Shown here in pieces: positions 1 through 11,999 of a stretch of 64,000 nucleotides of DNA. Each line of letters begins with the position of its first letter. Position 1 is the stretch's first letter. The DNA is from Actinernus sp. WN-2022. Taxonomy: Eukaryota; Cnidaria; Anthozoa; Actiniaria; Actinernidae. The notes under the pieces are model-generated. The model made no database searches, was not told where the DNA came from, and saw only the letters and a program-made list of their open reading frames with translations. A program made the position numbers and the translations under genes. The DNA is taken from positions 8,417,714-8,481,713 of the forward strand of contig JAOWCC010001368.1 in the NCBI GenBank assembly GCA_030867875.1, given 5' to 3'.

Positions 1-475
1 AGATTTTCCTAGCCGAGTTTATTTAGGAGGACCTGAGACCTGTCAAAATGAGTTTTCATTATGATTTGCTGCGCGGTTTTGTAGTCTTTGCAGCTTATCA
101 CAGATGTCCCGGCTCAGGCCATCCCAAACACAACTATAATTATAATAAAAATATGACTCAACCACTGCATGGTAAATTTTTTGGCCTGTACTTTCGTTAA
201 TCAAATGTCGAATTATTTTAATAGCACCCAGGGCTGCAGATATTTTCTTGGCGAGCTTATTTGCGTTTTCCTCCAAGAATGATTTTCTCGACAATAACGT
301 CTAGGGTTTTAGTAGAATAGACTCTTTTAATGCTCTTACCATTGATTTATATGCGGCCGCATCCCCATCTTACGTCGCAAATCTTTGTCGGGAGCCAATG
401 ATAATAAATTCGGTTTTAGTGATATTAAAACTGAGCTTATTCGCTCTAACTCATCTTCATTAATTTCTTAGGTTG
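1..475 (-). pseudogene. LINE reverse transcriptase 3' fragment
   Basis: Read on the minus strand, this is the C-terminal part of a non-LTR retrotransposon reverse transcriptase. The best-preserved block (294 to 43) has the usual order for this region: an N-K-L-A-K-K-I segment, then a V-V-E-S-Y-F-Y-Y-N-Y-S-C-V-W-D-G-L segment, then K-L-Q-R-L-Q-N-R-A-A. The upstream part (about 475 to 300) continues in other frames with a T-K-T-E-F-I-I-I-G-S-like block, so the copy is frameshifted. It runs off the window start. It lies just upstream of the first coding exon of the calmodulin-like gene and is a dead copy of a CR1/L2-like element; the exact clade cannot be told by eye. Confidence 0.75.
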
Positions 476-495
476 CCTTAAGAAATAATAGAAGA

Positions 496-3400
496 ATGAA
501 TGAGGAATTTCCAGAGGAGAAAATTGAAGGTGAGATATATGTATAGGTAATCATACGGGTTCGAGTGCAATTTGGATTAATTTGCACGAGTGGGTTTTTC
601 AAAGAGTATCAAAATTGCACGAGCCCGCAGGGCGAGTGCAATTTGAGCTCTTTGAAAAACTCACGAGTGAAAATTATCCCAAATTGCACGAGAAACTCCG
701 TATGATTACTTATTAATAACATACATGAAAAAAATTGTCAGGAAGTGAGGTTGGCGAGTCATGTGACAAAGTAATTTATTCAGTCAACAAACCATAATAG
801 TTGACACTTTCAAATTCATTCAAATTGTTCGAGTGTTCTCAGAAGTCGAAAGGAAATGTTTCATTGCTTTCCAAAGAAATTTGCATCGTATTTCCTTTTT
901 TCGGCACTATGTTTCCTTTCTTCTGCACTTTGTTTCCTCGAAATTGCATTGCCCCTCAACCAATCAGAATTGAGCATTTTTTTCATGTGTATTATTAATA
1001 TATAAATAATACATCTTATTGTTCAACGTTATCAGTGGTTTTCATTCACCCCATATACTGTTTCTGAAATTCGCGGCAATGTTGCAATAACATTGGCCAT
1101 TTGGCCATTAGAGTATCAAAATTCATCTGATTAAGAAATGAACTCCATCACAAGAAAGATCACACTAAAATTAGTATGTTTACTGAGTTTGAGAATGTTT
1201 GAGAATGTTTGAGAATGTTTGAGAATGTTTGAGAAATGTTTGAGAATGTTTGAGAATGTTTGAGAATGTTTGAGAATGTTGAGAATGTTTGAGAATGTTG
1301 AGAATGTTTGAGAATGTTTGAGAATGTTTGAGAATGTTTGAGAATGTTTGAGAATGTTTGAGAATGTTTGAGAATGTTTGAGAATGTTTGAGAATGTTTG
1401 AGAATGTTTGAGAATGTTTGGATAGATGCCAACTGAATAGCAAGCTTTTAAATTTCGCCAAAATAAGAGAGAATGTATAGTTTTTTAGGCCGCGGTGCCT
1501 CTACCTAAACCACACATTCAGTAGTCTCTTATTTTTACGTTTTTTGAAAGCTTGCCACATTGATATTATTAAACCAATCGTCCTCAAAGCTGGAAAACCT
1601 ACTACTTTTAGTGTGATCTGTCTTGTGATGGGGTTAATTTCTTATTAATATAGATACAAATATACTCAATTCTGATTGGCTGAGCACACACATGTTAATC
1701 ACTAACAGCAGTGCAAACACAGTTCATTCGATGCCAAAACTAGTTAATTCAGTTCGAATAGGATATATTGTAGTTGAGTCTACGAATAGCAGTTTCAGCG
1801 GTATTGACCCGAACGCCTCACTTCAATGTAATGAAGCGCCATTGAACCATCATTCTTACACGACACCAACACCCTCCTAAACAAGCACGACTAATTTAGA
1901 TACACAGTTTGAATAGCGCTTCATTACATTGAAGTGAGGCGTTTGGGTCAATACCGCTGAAACTGCTATTCGTAGACTCAACTACAATATCTCCTATTCT
2001 CCCTTTCATTTCTTCATCTATATTATTAACCGCTAATCATTAGTGTACAACGTTCAATTACCGATTAATAGTGCTCGTGCTGTTTGAAAATTCCACAAAT
2101 AACACTCGTCCTGCGGACTTGTATTATTTTGTTAGAATTTTCAAATATCACTCACACTATTAATCGTTAATTGAACTTGCACACTAATGATTACCAATAC
2201 TAATCAGATTAATTTTTGACACTCGGTTCCAGTCCCTTCCTCAACTCCGCAATGGCTAATACTCGCTGACATGTTTTACTCTTCGTTTTATTTAAGAATT
2301 CAAAACAGCCTTCGAGCTTTATGGAGGGAAAAACGGCGACAGAATTCCTGTAAAGGCTCTACCGGGTCTCTGTAAATCACTTGGATACAACTTAACTATT
2401 CAAGACCTCGATTACTTAGTCTCCGAATATCATAATGGTACGTATCCCGAATGTCACGCAATTATTATTTTTATCATCATCATCATCATCAGTCAGTCAC
2501 CGTCACCTTTCACCGTCATCGTCATAACTGCGTGGCTTCGATCATTTAAAGAGAACCCCCACACTGTAAAGCAAAATTAGCTCTCAAATGTTCCTTATTT
2601 GTTTCTTGTAAATAGTACACTCTATGTCACCAAGAGGTGATGGTCATATGACTTATGGACCGATTTTCCTGTCCATAAAACTCATTTGAATTTCCCGTGA
2701 GCCGCCATCTTTGATCTTTCGACGTCACACGGTTGTCCCTATTGTCAACAAATGTGTGACGTCATAAGATACAAGATGGCGGCCTGCGGGAAATTCAAAT
2801 GAGTCTTATGGACAGGAAAATCACATCATACATAAGTAACAATACACCTTATTCACTTGTTAGCCCAGTTGGTAGAGCACGGTCTAGAGTGCGGGGGGTC
2901 GGGGTTCAAATCCCGGCCGCGTCCTTGGGCAGGGACGTTTATAAGCCGTTGGCCTAGTCTCCTTCTACTTCTAATCAATATTTGAAGGGGACGTGAAAGA
3001 ACCTGTTGTACTACTCGAAAAAGAGAAGGGGATTGTCACCTGGTACAGCAGCCTGGCCATTGTACTAACCACACACTCAACTGCGTGGCAGCTATTAGCG
3101 CCGTAAAGCAGTCCGAAATAATTCACTGACGGATATGTCAGTAATATGTAAAACGCCATGAGACTGTGGTGATATGGCGCTATATAAATATGGCCATTAT
3201 TATTATTATTATTATTATTCTCCCGTGCTGATTTTTTAGATCAGCAAACTGGGATCTCTAACTTGAAAATAACTGTCATCTCAAAGAGCACCTATATATA
3301 AATTAATTTTTTTAAACAGTTTTAATAGTGTAGGATTGAAATTCCGAAAAGATATTGAGGATAGGATTTATAGACTTTTGTATGGGATTTTGCAGTCTTG

Positions 3401-5907
3401 CGTACACCTAATTTGCATAATGTCAAAGTTAAATATTTTAAGTACTCGGCAGCGGTGTTTTATCAGATTTACAAACACGAGGGCGCTGCCCGAGTTTTTG
3501 TAGATCTGATAAAACACCACTGCGAGTTTATTAAACGGCTTCAAAAAGGTCCATGTATAGAGCATGTAATTTAGTTTTTTTACAACAACCGCCAAATTTC
3601 TCGCAATCTGATTGGCTTATTTTCATATGCAATATTTGGACAGACAACAAAAGCTGTTGTTGTTGTAAAAAACAAATTGAAGTTAGTTTTTATGTCTGTC
3701 CTAATATTGACAATGACGAAGACGCCTCGTGGATGCACAGCTATTTTGACCATGTTATGACGAAAATGGCATTGTCAATATTAGGACAGACACATAAAAA
3801 AACTAACTTCAATTTGTTAAATTTTGGCGATATGACCTATTTCGGCGGAGAAAATCAAAGTTAAATTTTCTGTAAACGAGGACAATATCTATATCACATT
3901 TATGAACACTCATTAAACATTCATTTATTTTGTTTTTGCTCATGAATTATTAATGAGTTTTGAAGAAGAAATTACTCTTTCCTCTAACAGGGGATGTTTA
4001 TGTAAGTAAGCAGTGGAAGTTTAATTTGAAAATGAAATTATATTGCCCTGCATAGTTATCCACGTTTTTGAATCTGAAAAAAGAACATCAAAACGAGGCT
4101 GGGTGAATACAAAATCCATACGAAAGTCTATAAATCCATTCCTTAATATCTTTCCGGGATTTCATCCCATACTATTAAAACTTTCCAAAAACGTTGATTT
4201 ATAGGTGATCTTTGAGATGACCGTGATTATTTTCATGTTAGAGATCCCAGTTTGCTGATCTAAAAAATCAGCGCGTTTGAATTAGGTGTATAGTGAGCGT
4301 ACAATTTTACAGGAGACAAACGGCAATAGATTTAAGTAGTCGTAATAAGGAAAGAGCAAACATTGTTTATAAGTGGAGGTTTTCTTTAAAACACTTAAAA
4401 TATTGTTTGCTATGAGAGACCTATGAACGACTTTAGAAAGGAATAGGGGGCTGGGGCGAGTTCGGTTTCGCAAAGGCGCTTGGGATCGTTACTGCATGGG
4501 GATAGTGAATTGCAGAATACAAAGAAACATGGCAAATACCTCTAGTGATTCTTGCCTCAATTCAATACATCCTCAACACAACGAAATACTAACTACATAT
4601 ATATCTCTCATCTTTTCTAGGGTCTAGTAGAATAACATTTTCAGATTTTATAGGGATGATGAGTGAACTTAACGTTAACAATAAGAAAGACACGGAGATC
4701 CTGGAGGCTTTTGGGGTGTTTGATAAAGAGAGAAAAGGATACTTTAGCCTCACCGATCTCAAGAGTGCATTCGAATGCATGCCGGGACAAGCTTCCATGA
4801 CAGCGGGGGAAATGGAGAATGTTTTAAGCATTGCCGACCCTAACCAAGATGGCAGGGTTTACTTCAGAGGTTGGTTAATTAACAAATTTACGATAGTTTA
4901 CCATGGTACGGTATTTCCTCTTATTCACCACGTTTTGCCTCATCGCATGGTCAACGTTGTTGTGGATTTCACGAGGTGCTAGCCGAGTACACATCGTACA
5001 TCACGAGGCGCTAGACGAGTACACATCGTACATCACGAGGCGCTAGCCAAGTACACATCGTACATCACGAGGCGCTAGACGAGTACACATCGTACATCAC
5101 GAGGCGCTAGCCAAGTACACATCGTACATCACGAGGCGCTAGACGAGTACACATCGTACATCACGAGGCGCTAGACGAGTACACATCGTACATCACGAGG
5201 CGCTAGAGGAGTACACATCGTATATCACGAGACGCTAGCCGAGTACACATCGTACACTACGAGACGCTAGCCGAGTACACATCGTACATCACGAGACGCC
5301 AACCGAGTACACATCGTACATCACGAGACGCTAGACGAGTACACATCGTACATCGCGAGGCGCTAGACGAGTACACATCGTACATCACGAGGTGCTAGAC
5401 GAGTGAATTCACAACAAATTTTGCCCAAGAGATAACGAAATATGTGGTAAATGAGAGGACATGCCACGATTAGCTGTCGTAAGTTTTCTTTTTCTATTTT
5501 CTTTCTGTTTATTACTCGGACATGCAGAAATGCCTTGATCATTAAAACATATATTATCAGTAATTGTTCTACTCACTTGTGCTTATGCCGCTAGTAGGTA
5601 CTCGAAGATAAATTCCGTATCCCCGCGCAGCCGCCAAATAATAACCTCCATATCCCCACGCGGCCGCCATGTACTATCCTCCATATCCCCGGGCAGCCGC
5701 CATGTACTATCCTCCATATCCCCACACGGCCGCCATGTACTATCCTCCATATCCCCGGGCAGCCGCCATGTACTATCCTCCATATCCCCGCGCGGCCGCC
5801 ATATAATATTCACTATTTACAAGACAACAGACCTATATAATAATAAACGATTTTTTTTCATTGCAGATTTCAAGAATCTGGTGATGCCGTTATTTCAACA
5901 GTACTAA
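496..5907 (+). CDS. Calmodulin-like EF-hand protein, complete 4-exon gene
   Basis: Four exons join in phase: 496-529, 2297-2437, 4621-4869 and 5867-5907, giving 465 nt and 154 aa. All introns are GT-AG and all are phase 1. The start M-N-E-E-F-P-E-E-K-I-E-E-F is calmodulin-like. There are four EF-hands. EF1 (loop G-G-K-N-G-D) and EF2 (H-N-G-S-S-R-I) have lost the acidic ligands. EF3 (D-K-E-R-K-G-Y-F-S-L-T-D) is partial. EF4 (D-P-N-Q-D-G-R-V-Y-F-R-D) is nearly canonical but ends in Asp rather than Glu. It therefore probably binds Ca2+ only in the C-lobe, like many myosin-light-chain or calmodulin-like proteins. Length matches the calmodulin family. Its exon pattern equals the EF-hand part of the gene at 47127-58250, so they are paralogues. 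Gene assembly is strong; the exact family name is uncertain. Confidence 0.85.
547..709. mobile_element. Palindromic MITE in intron 1, next to exon 1
   Basis: Inverted arms begin GTAATCATACGG at 547 and end with the complement at 709. The arms also share a G-T-G-C-A-A-T-T-T block. The element starts 16 bases after the splice donor (530-531) of exon 1 of the calmodulin-like gene. Confidence 0.75.
1184..1421. repeat. 10-bp minisatellite
   Basis: About 23 copies of TTTGAGAATG, with occasional 1-2 base deletions around 1233, 1279 and 1297. It lies in intron 1 of the calmodulin-like gene. The antisense strand is open in two frames only because the unit lacks stop codons. Confidence 0.95.
1758..1999. 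mobile_element. Palindromic MITE
   Basis: Long inverted arms: AATAGGATATATTGTAGTTG at 1758 is answered by CAACTACAATATCTCCTATT ending at 1999. Pairing continues inward for about 90 bases. Intron 1 of the calmodulin-like gene. Confidence 0.85.
2034..2192. mobile_element. Palindromic MITE
   Basis: Arms start TAATCATTAGTGT at 2034 and end with ACACTAATGATTA at 2192. They also share an imperfect T-T-C-A-A-T-T-A-x-C-G-A-T-T-A-A-T-A-G-T-G block. It ends about 100 bases before exon 2 of the calmodulin-like gene. Confidence 0.8.
2662..2822. mobile_element. MITE with CRE and YY1-like motifs
   Basis: Inverted ends GATTTTCCTGTCCATAA at 2662 and its near complement at 2822, followed inward by a shared ACTCATTTGAATTTCCCG block. 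It holds GACGTCAC on one arm and GTGACGTCATAAGATACAAG followed by GATGGCGGC on the other. Relatives are at 25743-25925 and 56530-56600. Confidence 0.8.
2855..3219 (+). mobile_element. tRNA-derived SINE with (ATT)n tail
   Basis: The head has a tRNA-like A box (TTAGCCCAGTTGGTAGAGCA, from 2861) and B box (GGGTTCAAATCCC). The body runs to GGCGCTATATAAATA and ends in an ATT microsatellite tail at about 3198-3219. It sits in intron 2 of the calmodulin-like gene. Confidence 0.85.
3224..4275. mobile_element. TIR element of about 1.05 kb with nested palindrome
   Basis: The terminal inverted repeats are about 170 bp: CGTGCTGATTTTTTAGATCA at 3224 against TGATCTAAAAAATCAGCGCG ending at 4275, then a shared AAACTGGGATCTCTAAC block. 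Inside, a second palindrome (about 3680-3815) is built on GTCTGTCCTAATATTGACAA and its complement. No transposase was seen, so it is non-autonomous. Confidence 0.85.
4969..5405. repeat. 32-bp minisatellite in intron 3
   Basis: About 13.5 head-to-tail copies of a 32-bp unit built on CACGAGGCGCTAGACGAG followed by TACACATCGTACAT. Variants alternate GACGAG, GCCGAG and GCCAAG. The array begins about 100 bases after the donor of exon 3 of the calmodulin-like gene. Confidence 0.95.
5613..5808. repeat. 33-bp GC-rich minisatellite
   Basis: About six copies of a 33-bp unit containing CATATCCCCGCGCGGCCGCC, with two alternating forms (CGCGGCCGCC or CGGGCAGCCGCC). Because 33 is a multiple of three, the minus strand reads as a periodic 11-residue peptide; this is not taken as a gene. 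It ends about 60 bases before exon 4 of the calmodulin-like gene. Confidence 0.9.
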
Positions 5908-7396
5908 GTGTCCTATATTTCTCGGTCCAGAAAGAGCCATCTATTTTGTAATACTAGCGCTCCCGTTTTTAACTAGAGACTAAAGAGTAATTTGAAATTA
6001 AATTTCAATACTTTTAAAGGAGAATTAAACCTTAGATCAATCCGACGACTATACAAACTTCTATTCAAGAGAAATAAGTTCTGCTATTTTATTTCTTTGT
6101 GGTGCACCTCTAAAAAGAGGAAATACGTTTTGAAGGTCGAAAAATAGCCAATTATCCGCTGATAAAGCTGGTGTAGTTTGTGTGGCGGCTCAATTCAGTG
6201 CTTTTTCTCCCTTATCGTACGTCATGCATACCAAGAAAAAAAAACACTCCTTCAGTACAAAGAAAGCACAATAGTGCGCAATTATGAGTCGTTAGTCCAT
6301 CTTTTCACATGACAAAACTAATTTATTCCCCGTATAGTACGTCACAGGTTACAGGAATTGAGCCGTCTGTACTTCAGCGGCGGTTGGGAGGAAGATTGGC
6401 AGATTTTCTTTCCTTAGACGCAAAACACAGCAAAATTAATTGTGGTATGAGTCTGTTCATATTTAGATCTACTCATTGAGCTAAAGGTGATTTTAGGCTT
6501 CAGTTCTCCTTTACGAAACAGATTTCCAACAATTCTAAATTAGTTTAATTTTTTACACCTGTATATATCGAGGCTACAAACTTTTAAAATGGAAGAAGGA
6601 GTTCCCAAAAGCAAAATTTAAGCACTCAAAGCATAATCGATATAAATTCAGACATCTTTTCAAAAGCCTTTGATTTACCATTAATCAACAATACTAACTA
6701 ACTAATTAAGCAAAACATAAATTAAAAACAAGTCATGTGCTGGTACGCTTTGACAGGTGTTTCCTGATTGGACGGAGGCCTTTTGGCACGTGTGAAAAAA
6801 ACGCCGGTTCCGCAATTTTGATTGGCTGAGGGAAAGTTCGAAAGGTGTTTTCGCATGAATGATTCCATACGTAAATCTCAGTACGTATTCCATATCACAG
6901 TGCCACTATTGGAAGGACAAGCGTCCTTCAATCCATACAAACGTCTGTAATCTTTGCGATTTTTGAAAGCTCCACCATATGGTGCAACGTCCCCACATTT
7001 GGTAAACTTATTAATTTCAATGTGCTCTTTCTTATGATGGAGTTCATTTCTTAATTAGATTATAATTAGATTAACTTTACAAACTCGACCCAGTCCTTTT
7101 TTCAATTTGGTAATGGACCGAAATTAAAATTATTTTTAGTGATTTTCATATAAACTGACGACCCTAGCACACGTGTGGGATGGATGAAATCAAAGTAAAT
7201 GTGCGAAAATGATTAACAAACTGTGCGTAGATCTAGTCTTCGAGGAAAATATTGCGTATCATTTCAATCAAGCATGGAGGGAGGGGACATTAACTGTTTG
7301 TAGCCAATCAGGAGACGCCAATCGAACATTGATTCCAGACATGCGCAATACCACGACACAGCCCTTTTGTTTGTAACCAATTAACAGCCACCAATA
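5908..7396. other. Spacer downstream of the calmodulin-like gene
   Basis: No gene was recognised. An ATTAAA at 6024-6029 is the only candidate poly(A) signal seen near the stop codon at 5907. The rest is AT-rich unique-looking sequence. Confidence 0.4.
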
Positions 7397-7575
7397 GGAC
7401 ATTTCATTATGGCGTCATTTTACTGCAACTACCAGAATCCTTTTCAAATTCTTTTTCTCATTCAAATTTATCAACTCCACTGAGAATTCCAAGACAATGG
7501 TCCGAATTAAAGAACAAAAGGATTCGCGCAAAGAGTTCTGGTAGCTGTAGTGTGTGACGTCATCATGCAAACATC
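7397..7575. mobile_element. MITE family A, copy 1
   Basis: A pair of inverted CTACCAGAA / TTCTGGTAG blocks flanked by GGCGTCAT and GTGACGTCAT. The same element occurs at 14925-15110 and, truncated, at 24412-24545. Confidence 0.75.
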
Positions 7576-7579
7576 TTAT

Positions 7580-8215
7580 TGAACATAGACCATATCGCAA
7601 GTCCGCCATGTTGGATTGTGTGCGATGCACTCTGGGATGGATATCTCAGTAATGCAATGGGAAGTAATCGAACCGTGAACTAAATTATAAAGTTTACGGT
7701 TCGATTACTCAACCTGTTCTCGAGGTTTAGAATTACGATTATCGTAAATTGTTATTGGCCGCTGAAATTACGATAATCGTAATTCTACTGACATCCTAAC
7801 CACGAAACTAACCCTAACCATCGGACGAGTTCACGGGTAAACGACGGGTTCTCACTCACCTAGAGCTAGGGTTCACAGATAAACAAGAAGAGAACGTGAA
7901 AAAGAGAGAGTTTTTCAAGCGACCCTACTGGGGTTCGAACTCATAACCCTTTGCGTGTAGTGCAGAGGTCATCACCACTACACTAAGCCCGACGTCGACC
8001 GCCGTTCGGATATCTTTATCCTTGAATGGTCACGAGAATTACGATTATCGTAATTTCAGCGGCCAATAATAATTTACGATAATCGTAATTTCAAACTCGA
8101 GATCATGTTGGATTACTTCCCATTGTATAACTGGCGTATCCATCCCAGAGTGCATCGCACACGATCCAAAATGGCGGACTTGCGATATGGTCTATTGATT
8201 CCCATACATGCACAA
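7580..8215. mobile_element. TIR element with a nested palindrome and tRNA-like core
   Basis: Outer arms: ATAGACCATATCGCAAGTCC at about 7586 against GGACTTGCGATATGGTCTAT ending near 8215, plus a shared GTGTGCGATGCACTCTGGGA block. Inside lies a second inverted pair (about 7724-8105) of AATTACGATTATCGTAA repeats. Within that, read on the minus strand at 7990-7915, is a tRNA-like head with B box GAGTTCGAACCCC, so a SINE-like insert is likely. Confidence 0.75.
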
Positions 8216-8252
8216 CACCATGACACAACTCATTTAATGGGATATCCTACCA

Positions 8253-8427
8253 AATAGACCTAATTCGATGTGGCTCCAATACAGATCACGTGATGTCTCC
8301 AGGGGATTGGAGTTCGAGTAATTTATGCATTTTCGCACGGGATGAAAAAAACAAAGAAACAGTTATCGAGGGTTTGGTCAGATGATCTGTATTGGAGCAG
8401 TATTGAGGGGAGCGAATTAGGTCTATT
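8253..8427. mobile_element. Palindromic MITE
   Basis: AATAGACCTAATTCG at 8253 is answered by CGAATTAGGTCTATT ending at 8427. A further inner pair is GCTCCAATACAGATCA / TGATCTGTATTGGAGC. Confidence 0.85.
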
Positions 8428-10382
8428 ATATCACGAAAACTGGAATGTAAATAGTTTTAAACGTATGGTTACATATTTTTAATAAGGATCTTTCCTAGAT
8501 TTTACTTACATATTTAATTACTGAATATTATTTATTAGCAATATTTTTACACATGGACGCTTTTTGGATGTTTCCTTCTCTCGACTTTTTAACTTTTCAC
8601 CCTGTAGTTTGTCAGCAGAGTTAATATGAATAAATCAAACATGCGTGTGATATCGAATTATTCGCTTTCTAGTGACGTCATCGCCGCCATCTTGGTTGAT
8701 GTAAAGAAATGATTCCGCATTTCCGCTAGAACGTTGGCGGTTGACACGGTCGAAAGTACCACGAACGATTTGTGCGCATGTCCAGTCAGCGGTAGAAATC
8801 GCGGGTGCACTCCTAAATGGCTTCTGTTCAGAAAATCTTCAGAAACTCCACACCATAGCAATAAAATAGTAAGCACAACTTCCCGCGGCCTCTTCCATAT
8901 TAGAACATTTCACATCGGGTAGAATCACATTGTTTTAGGCGACATTTACTCGCGTCCGTGAGATATGAATAATTATGATACGCCTTATTATATATTCAGA
9001 AAAGCGCTTGTGATTGGCTGCTAGGGAATCCTTCTGGGAATACCTCATTCCCATACTTGCTCTTGGGCCTGTCAATCACTGTCATCTATCTTGTCATGGG
9101 ACTATCTGAAATCCCAAAGCTCTTTAAGAGATTTCAATAGACCTTGGGTAAATAGGTAAACTCAGTTACAGTAAAAGATCACCGCAAAATCAATTAGCCG
9201 TGGCTACTTGGGTTATAAGTTTTGTCACGTGACCCAGAAAATGTCGCCGGATTCTGCCCGATGATATTTGGAAGAGCTGCTAGGACGTTCAAAATGGCGG
9301 TTTCTAGGTCCCATACCTCTAAATCGACACTCGTCGTTTAATATGATCGCAAAAGAGATCGGGGGTTAAGGGGAAAGTCGCAAGAGTTTTATTAGTTTAG
9401 TCATCAAGCCAATTAAATTTGGGTCTATGAAAGGACTTAAAAATCGAAGCTCGTACTTTTCTGTAACAATGCTTTGAAGTCCAAATTTCGAGTGAAAATT
9501 CAACCAAAATGATGCGCGCGAGCGTGATTTCCCGCGTGAAATTCACGGTGCGCAAGCGTTTTGCAGACCTGTCACCACGAACACGAAGACCAGCATGAAC
9601 TACCTCGAGTGAAAGATATCCCTCAAAGCATTATATGCGAAAACCTTCATTCTGCGATGTCTAATTCTCACATGGCGGCCATGTTGGCTAAAAACAATAG
9701 GTTTTGCAAGGTCAGCCTCGAACTGAGAAGTTTCAGAACGAGGTTAGACTAGCAAAAACAATGGTTTTTTTATAATCCTGGGACTCAACATGGCTGCCAT
9801 GTGAGAAGAGACTTGCGGCTAAATACAGGAATGGCTCCGACCTCCGACTATATAAACTAACTAGAACCCTAACGGGTCAGTAAACAAGTTTCCAGGTAAA
9901 TGACGAGGTTTTAGGGCTAATCTGTGGCTAGGGTTAACAGGTAAAGAGTTCACAAGAAATTGTTTAAGAAAATAAAATTTGAGAGCTTTTCGGGAACATG
10001 AACCCCCGTTTTTCTGTCCGTAAGGCAAACGTCGCAACCACTACGCTTAACAACCATCGTCACTCAAGCTCTGTCAAATTTTAAATTTTATAACAATGTA
10101 AATTAGTTCCCAGTCGTCTAGCGGCCACGGCTAATCTATTGTATTCTTGGCCAATCAGTGGTAGGAGCTATTCCTGTATGTATTTAGCCGCCAGTTCAAC
10201 CTCATAGGACGCACCTCGGTCAAGGTGCGGGTAATTTTTAGGACCCCTGTACCAGTCACGCAGAGAAAGTATTTGAAGCCTGAATTCCGCACGCTGACCC
10301 AGGTGGGTAATCCTTCATGTAGGCGCGCATGAATTGTTACCAAATTGTATTGTATATTGCGTTTTATTGTATTGCGTATAGA
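8428..10382. other. Repeat-rich spacer without a recognised gene
   Basis: ATTAGCCGTGGC near 9195 and its complement near 10130 suggest an old TIR element of about 0.95 kb. Inside, a degenerate tRNA-like or SINE-like stretch lies near 9985-10060 on the minus strand. Several ATGGCGGCC/GCCATGTTGG motifs occur (about 9293, 9675, 9790). No coding sequence was supported. Confidence 0.4.
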
Positions 10383-10518
10383 TGGTTGCACTCAATCCCC
10401 AGAGATTCAAATGACAAAGGGCATGGCGGCCATGTTGGTGTACCTAACAAAAGAAGCTAACGAGGAATCTATTGTTAAAGGTACACCAACATGGCCGCCG
10501 TGACGTCATGTGCAACCC
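10383..10518. mobile_element. MITE family B, copy 1
   Basis: Ends GGTTGCA and TGCAACC, inner arms CATGGCGGCCATGTTGGTGT and its complement, and TGACGTCATGTGCAACC at the right end. Other copies are at 10742-10880, 27557-27695 and 48262-48383. Confidence 0.85.
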
Positions 10519-10741
10519 ATCTATTGTGTTCTATTGTATTTTAATAGCAATTCATGTGTGCCTACACTCCAAGGCAAGTCGTTTGCGATCTCAAGGTATG
10601 GGCTATGTTCGCCATTAAATTCGAAGTTTCCTCCCTTGTCATATTATATACCTATCACAACTCTCCAGGAGCCCATAACCAAGAGCGTCTATCCCGAGTA
10701 CGCATACTAGGTTAGGTTATTTTTAGAACGGCTTTCCGCTA

Positions 10742-10880
10742 TTGCTGGGATGCATGTGACGTCATCGCCACCATCTTAGTTCCCTTTAACAAATGATTCC
10801 TCGTTAGCTTCTCTTGTTAGTTCATCCAACATGGCGACCACGTATTTGTCATTTGAATCTCATGGGATTGATTGCACACA
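10742..10880. mobile_element. MITE family B, copy 2
   Basis: GATGCATGTGACGTCATCGC at the left, CAACATGGCGACCACG and ATTTGAATCTCATGGGATTG at the right. Only about 220 bases from copy 1 and in the opposite orientation. Confidence 0.8.
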
Positions 10881-11210
10881 ACCAATTCTTAGGTTGCAAT
10901 CATTCCTAAGGAAATAAAATCACAAAAGCGTAGTAGTTCGTTTGTATGACAAAAGTAGCTAATGAGGCATCTTTTCTTCCGCCACTGGTGCAACTCACCA
11001 ATTGGCGGGAAAATAATCTCAAAATAGCCCAACTTGTGAAAACGCCGTGACATCTATATACGAGATATGGATGCTCCTGGTTATGAGCTCCTGACTTCTC
11101 CCACTAAAAGTCTTATTTAACTATAATTCTTGCTATTCAACCACAATGTTTTCTCATTTTGAATGACTTTTATATATTGACTTTAAAGTGTATATCAGCT
11201 CAATTTTTTT

Positions 11211-11591
11211 ATCATTAATATCGATTCTGTATCGAGTGAACAGTATTGAGTGTTGCGTCTTTGAGTCATAGAGGTTTCTATTTCCAATATGCTAATGATG
11301 TGACGTAACTCGGGAATTTACTTTCAGTTTTTCCTTGTGAATGAAACCGTTTTCTGATTTTGACAAAATATTTGTTAAAATCACTGATACAACCTTCTAA
11401 TATAATAGATGTTTACAAAAGGTCCTTTATTTCTACGAGTATGTTTTTGTATAATAAATGAAGACCGATTTTAGGTCTCCAGCTTGAATATATTATAAAT
11501 ATAAACCTCTATAACTCATGGATGCAACACTCAAATAGAGAAATATTCTACTATTCAACTATTCACTTGATGTAGAATCGATATTAATGAT
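11211..11591. mobile_element. Palindromic MITE
   Basis: ATCATTAATATCGATTCT at 11211 is matched by ATCGATATTAATGAT ending at 11591. The arms continue through a GAGTGTTGC / GCAACACTC pair. Confidence 0.8.
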
Positions 11592-11966
11592 AAAAAATAA
11601 TTGGTTTGGACCTGATCTACGCTTTAATAGGCAAATCATGTACGAAACATTTGAGTGGGCTCCCTGTGGGTAGAACAGACAACATGGCCACCTCTTCGTG
11701 ATTTGATTCTGTAAGGATTTATTAATTAGTTGCAGTAACTATATAAAATATTACCGCCATTTATTTATACATGTTTTCTCTGCGTTGCTCTCGGGAAGAG
11801 AGCATATGAGTAAATACTGGGGTTATGTGTATTTTCTTAATAATAATTATACTCATTTGCTTTCAATTTTGAGGTATTTTCATCTCTGTCAAAATTACTC
11901 TTGCTTTTGTAACCAAAAAGGTATACTTTCGATTATACTGATACATTGTGCCACTTTAATATCCGA

Positions 11967-11978
11967 CTTTATTTATTT
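11967..11978 (-). terminator. Candidate poly(A) signal of the SRCR gene
   Basis: TTTATTTATTT on the + strand reads AATAAATAAA on the minus strand, about 230 bases past the stop codon at 12206-12204. No other strong AATAAA was noticed between the two. Confidence 0.45.
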
Positions 11979-11999
11979 ATACGCCGACTTGTACGAGAT

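Noticed and set aside
1160..1461. Open frames of about 90 aa over the 10-bp repeat
   Set aside because: They are periodic translations of the minisatellite in two frames.
4969..5405. CRISPR-like array of regular 32-bp units
   Set aside because: Units are contiguous with no unique spacers, in an intron of a eukaryotic gene.
5583..5813. 76-aa frame with an 11-residue D-M-E-D-S-T-W-R repeat
   Set aside because: The 33-bp minisatellite read in frame; no start context or flanking exons.
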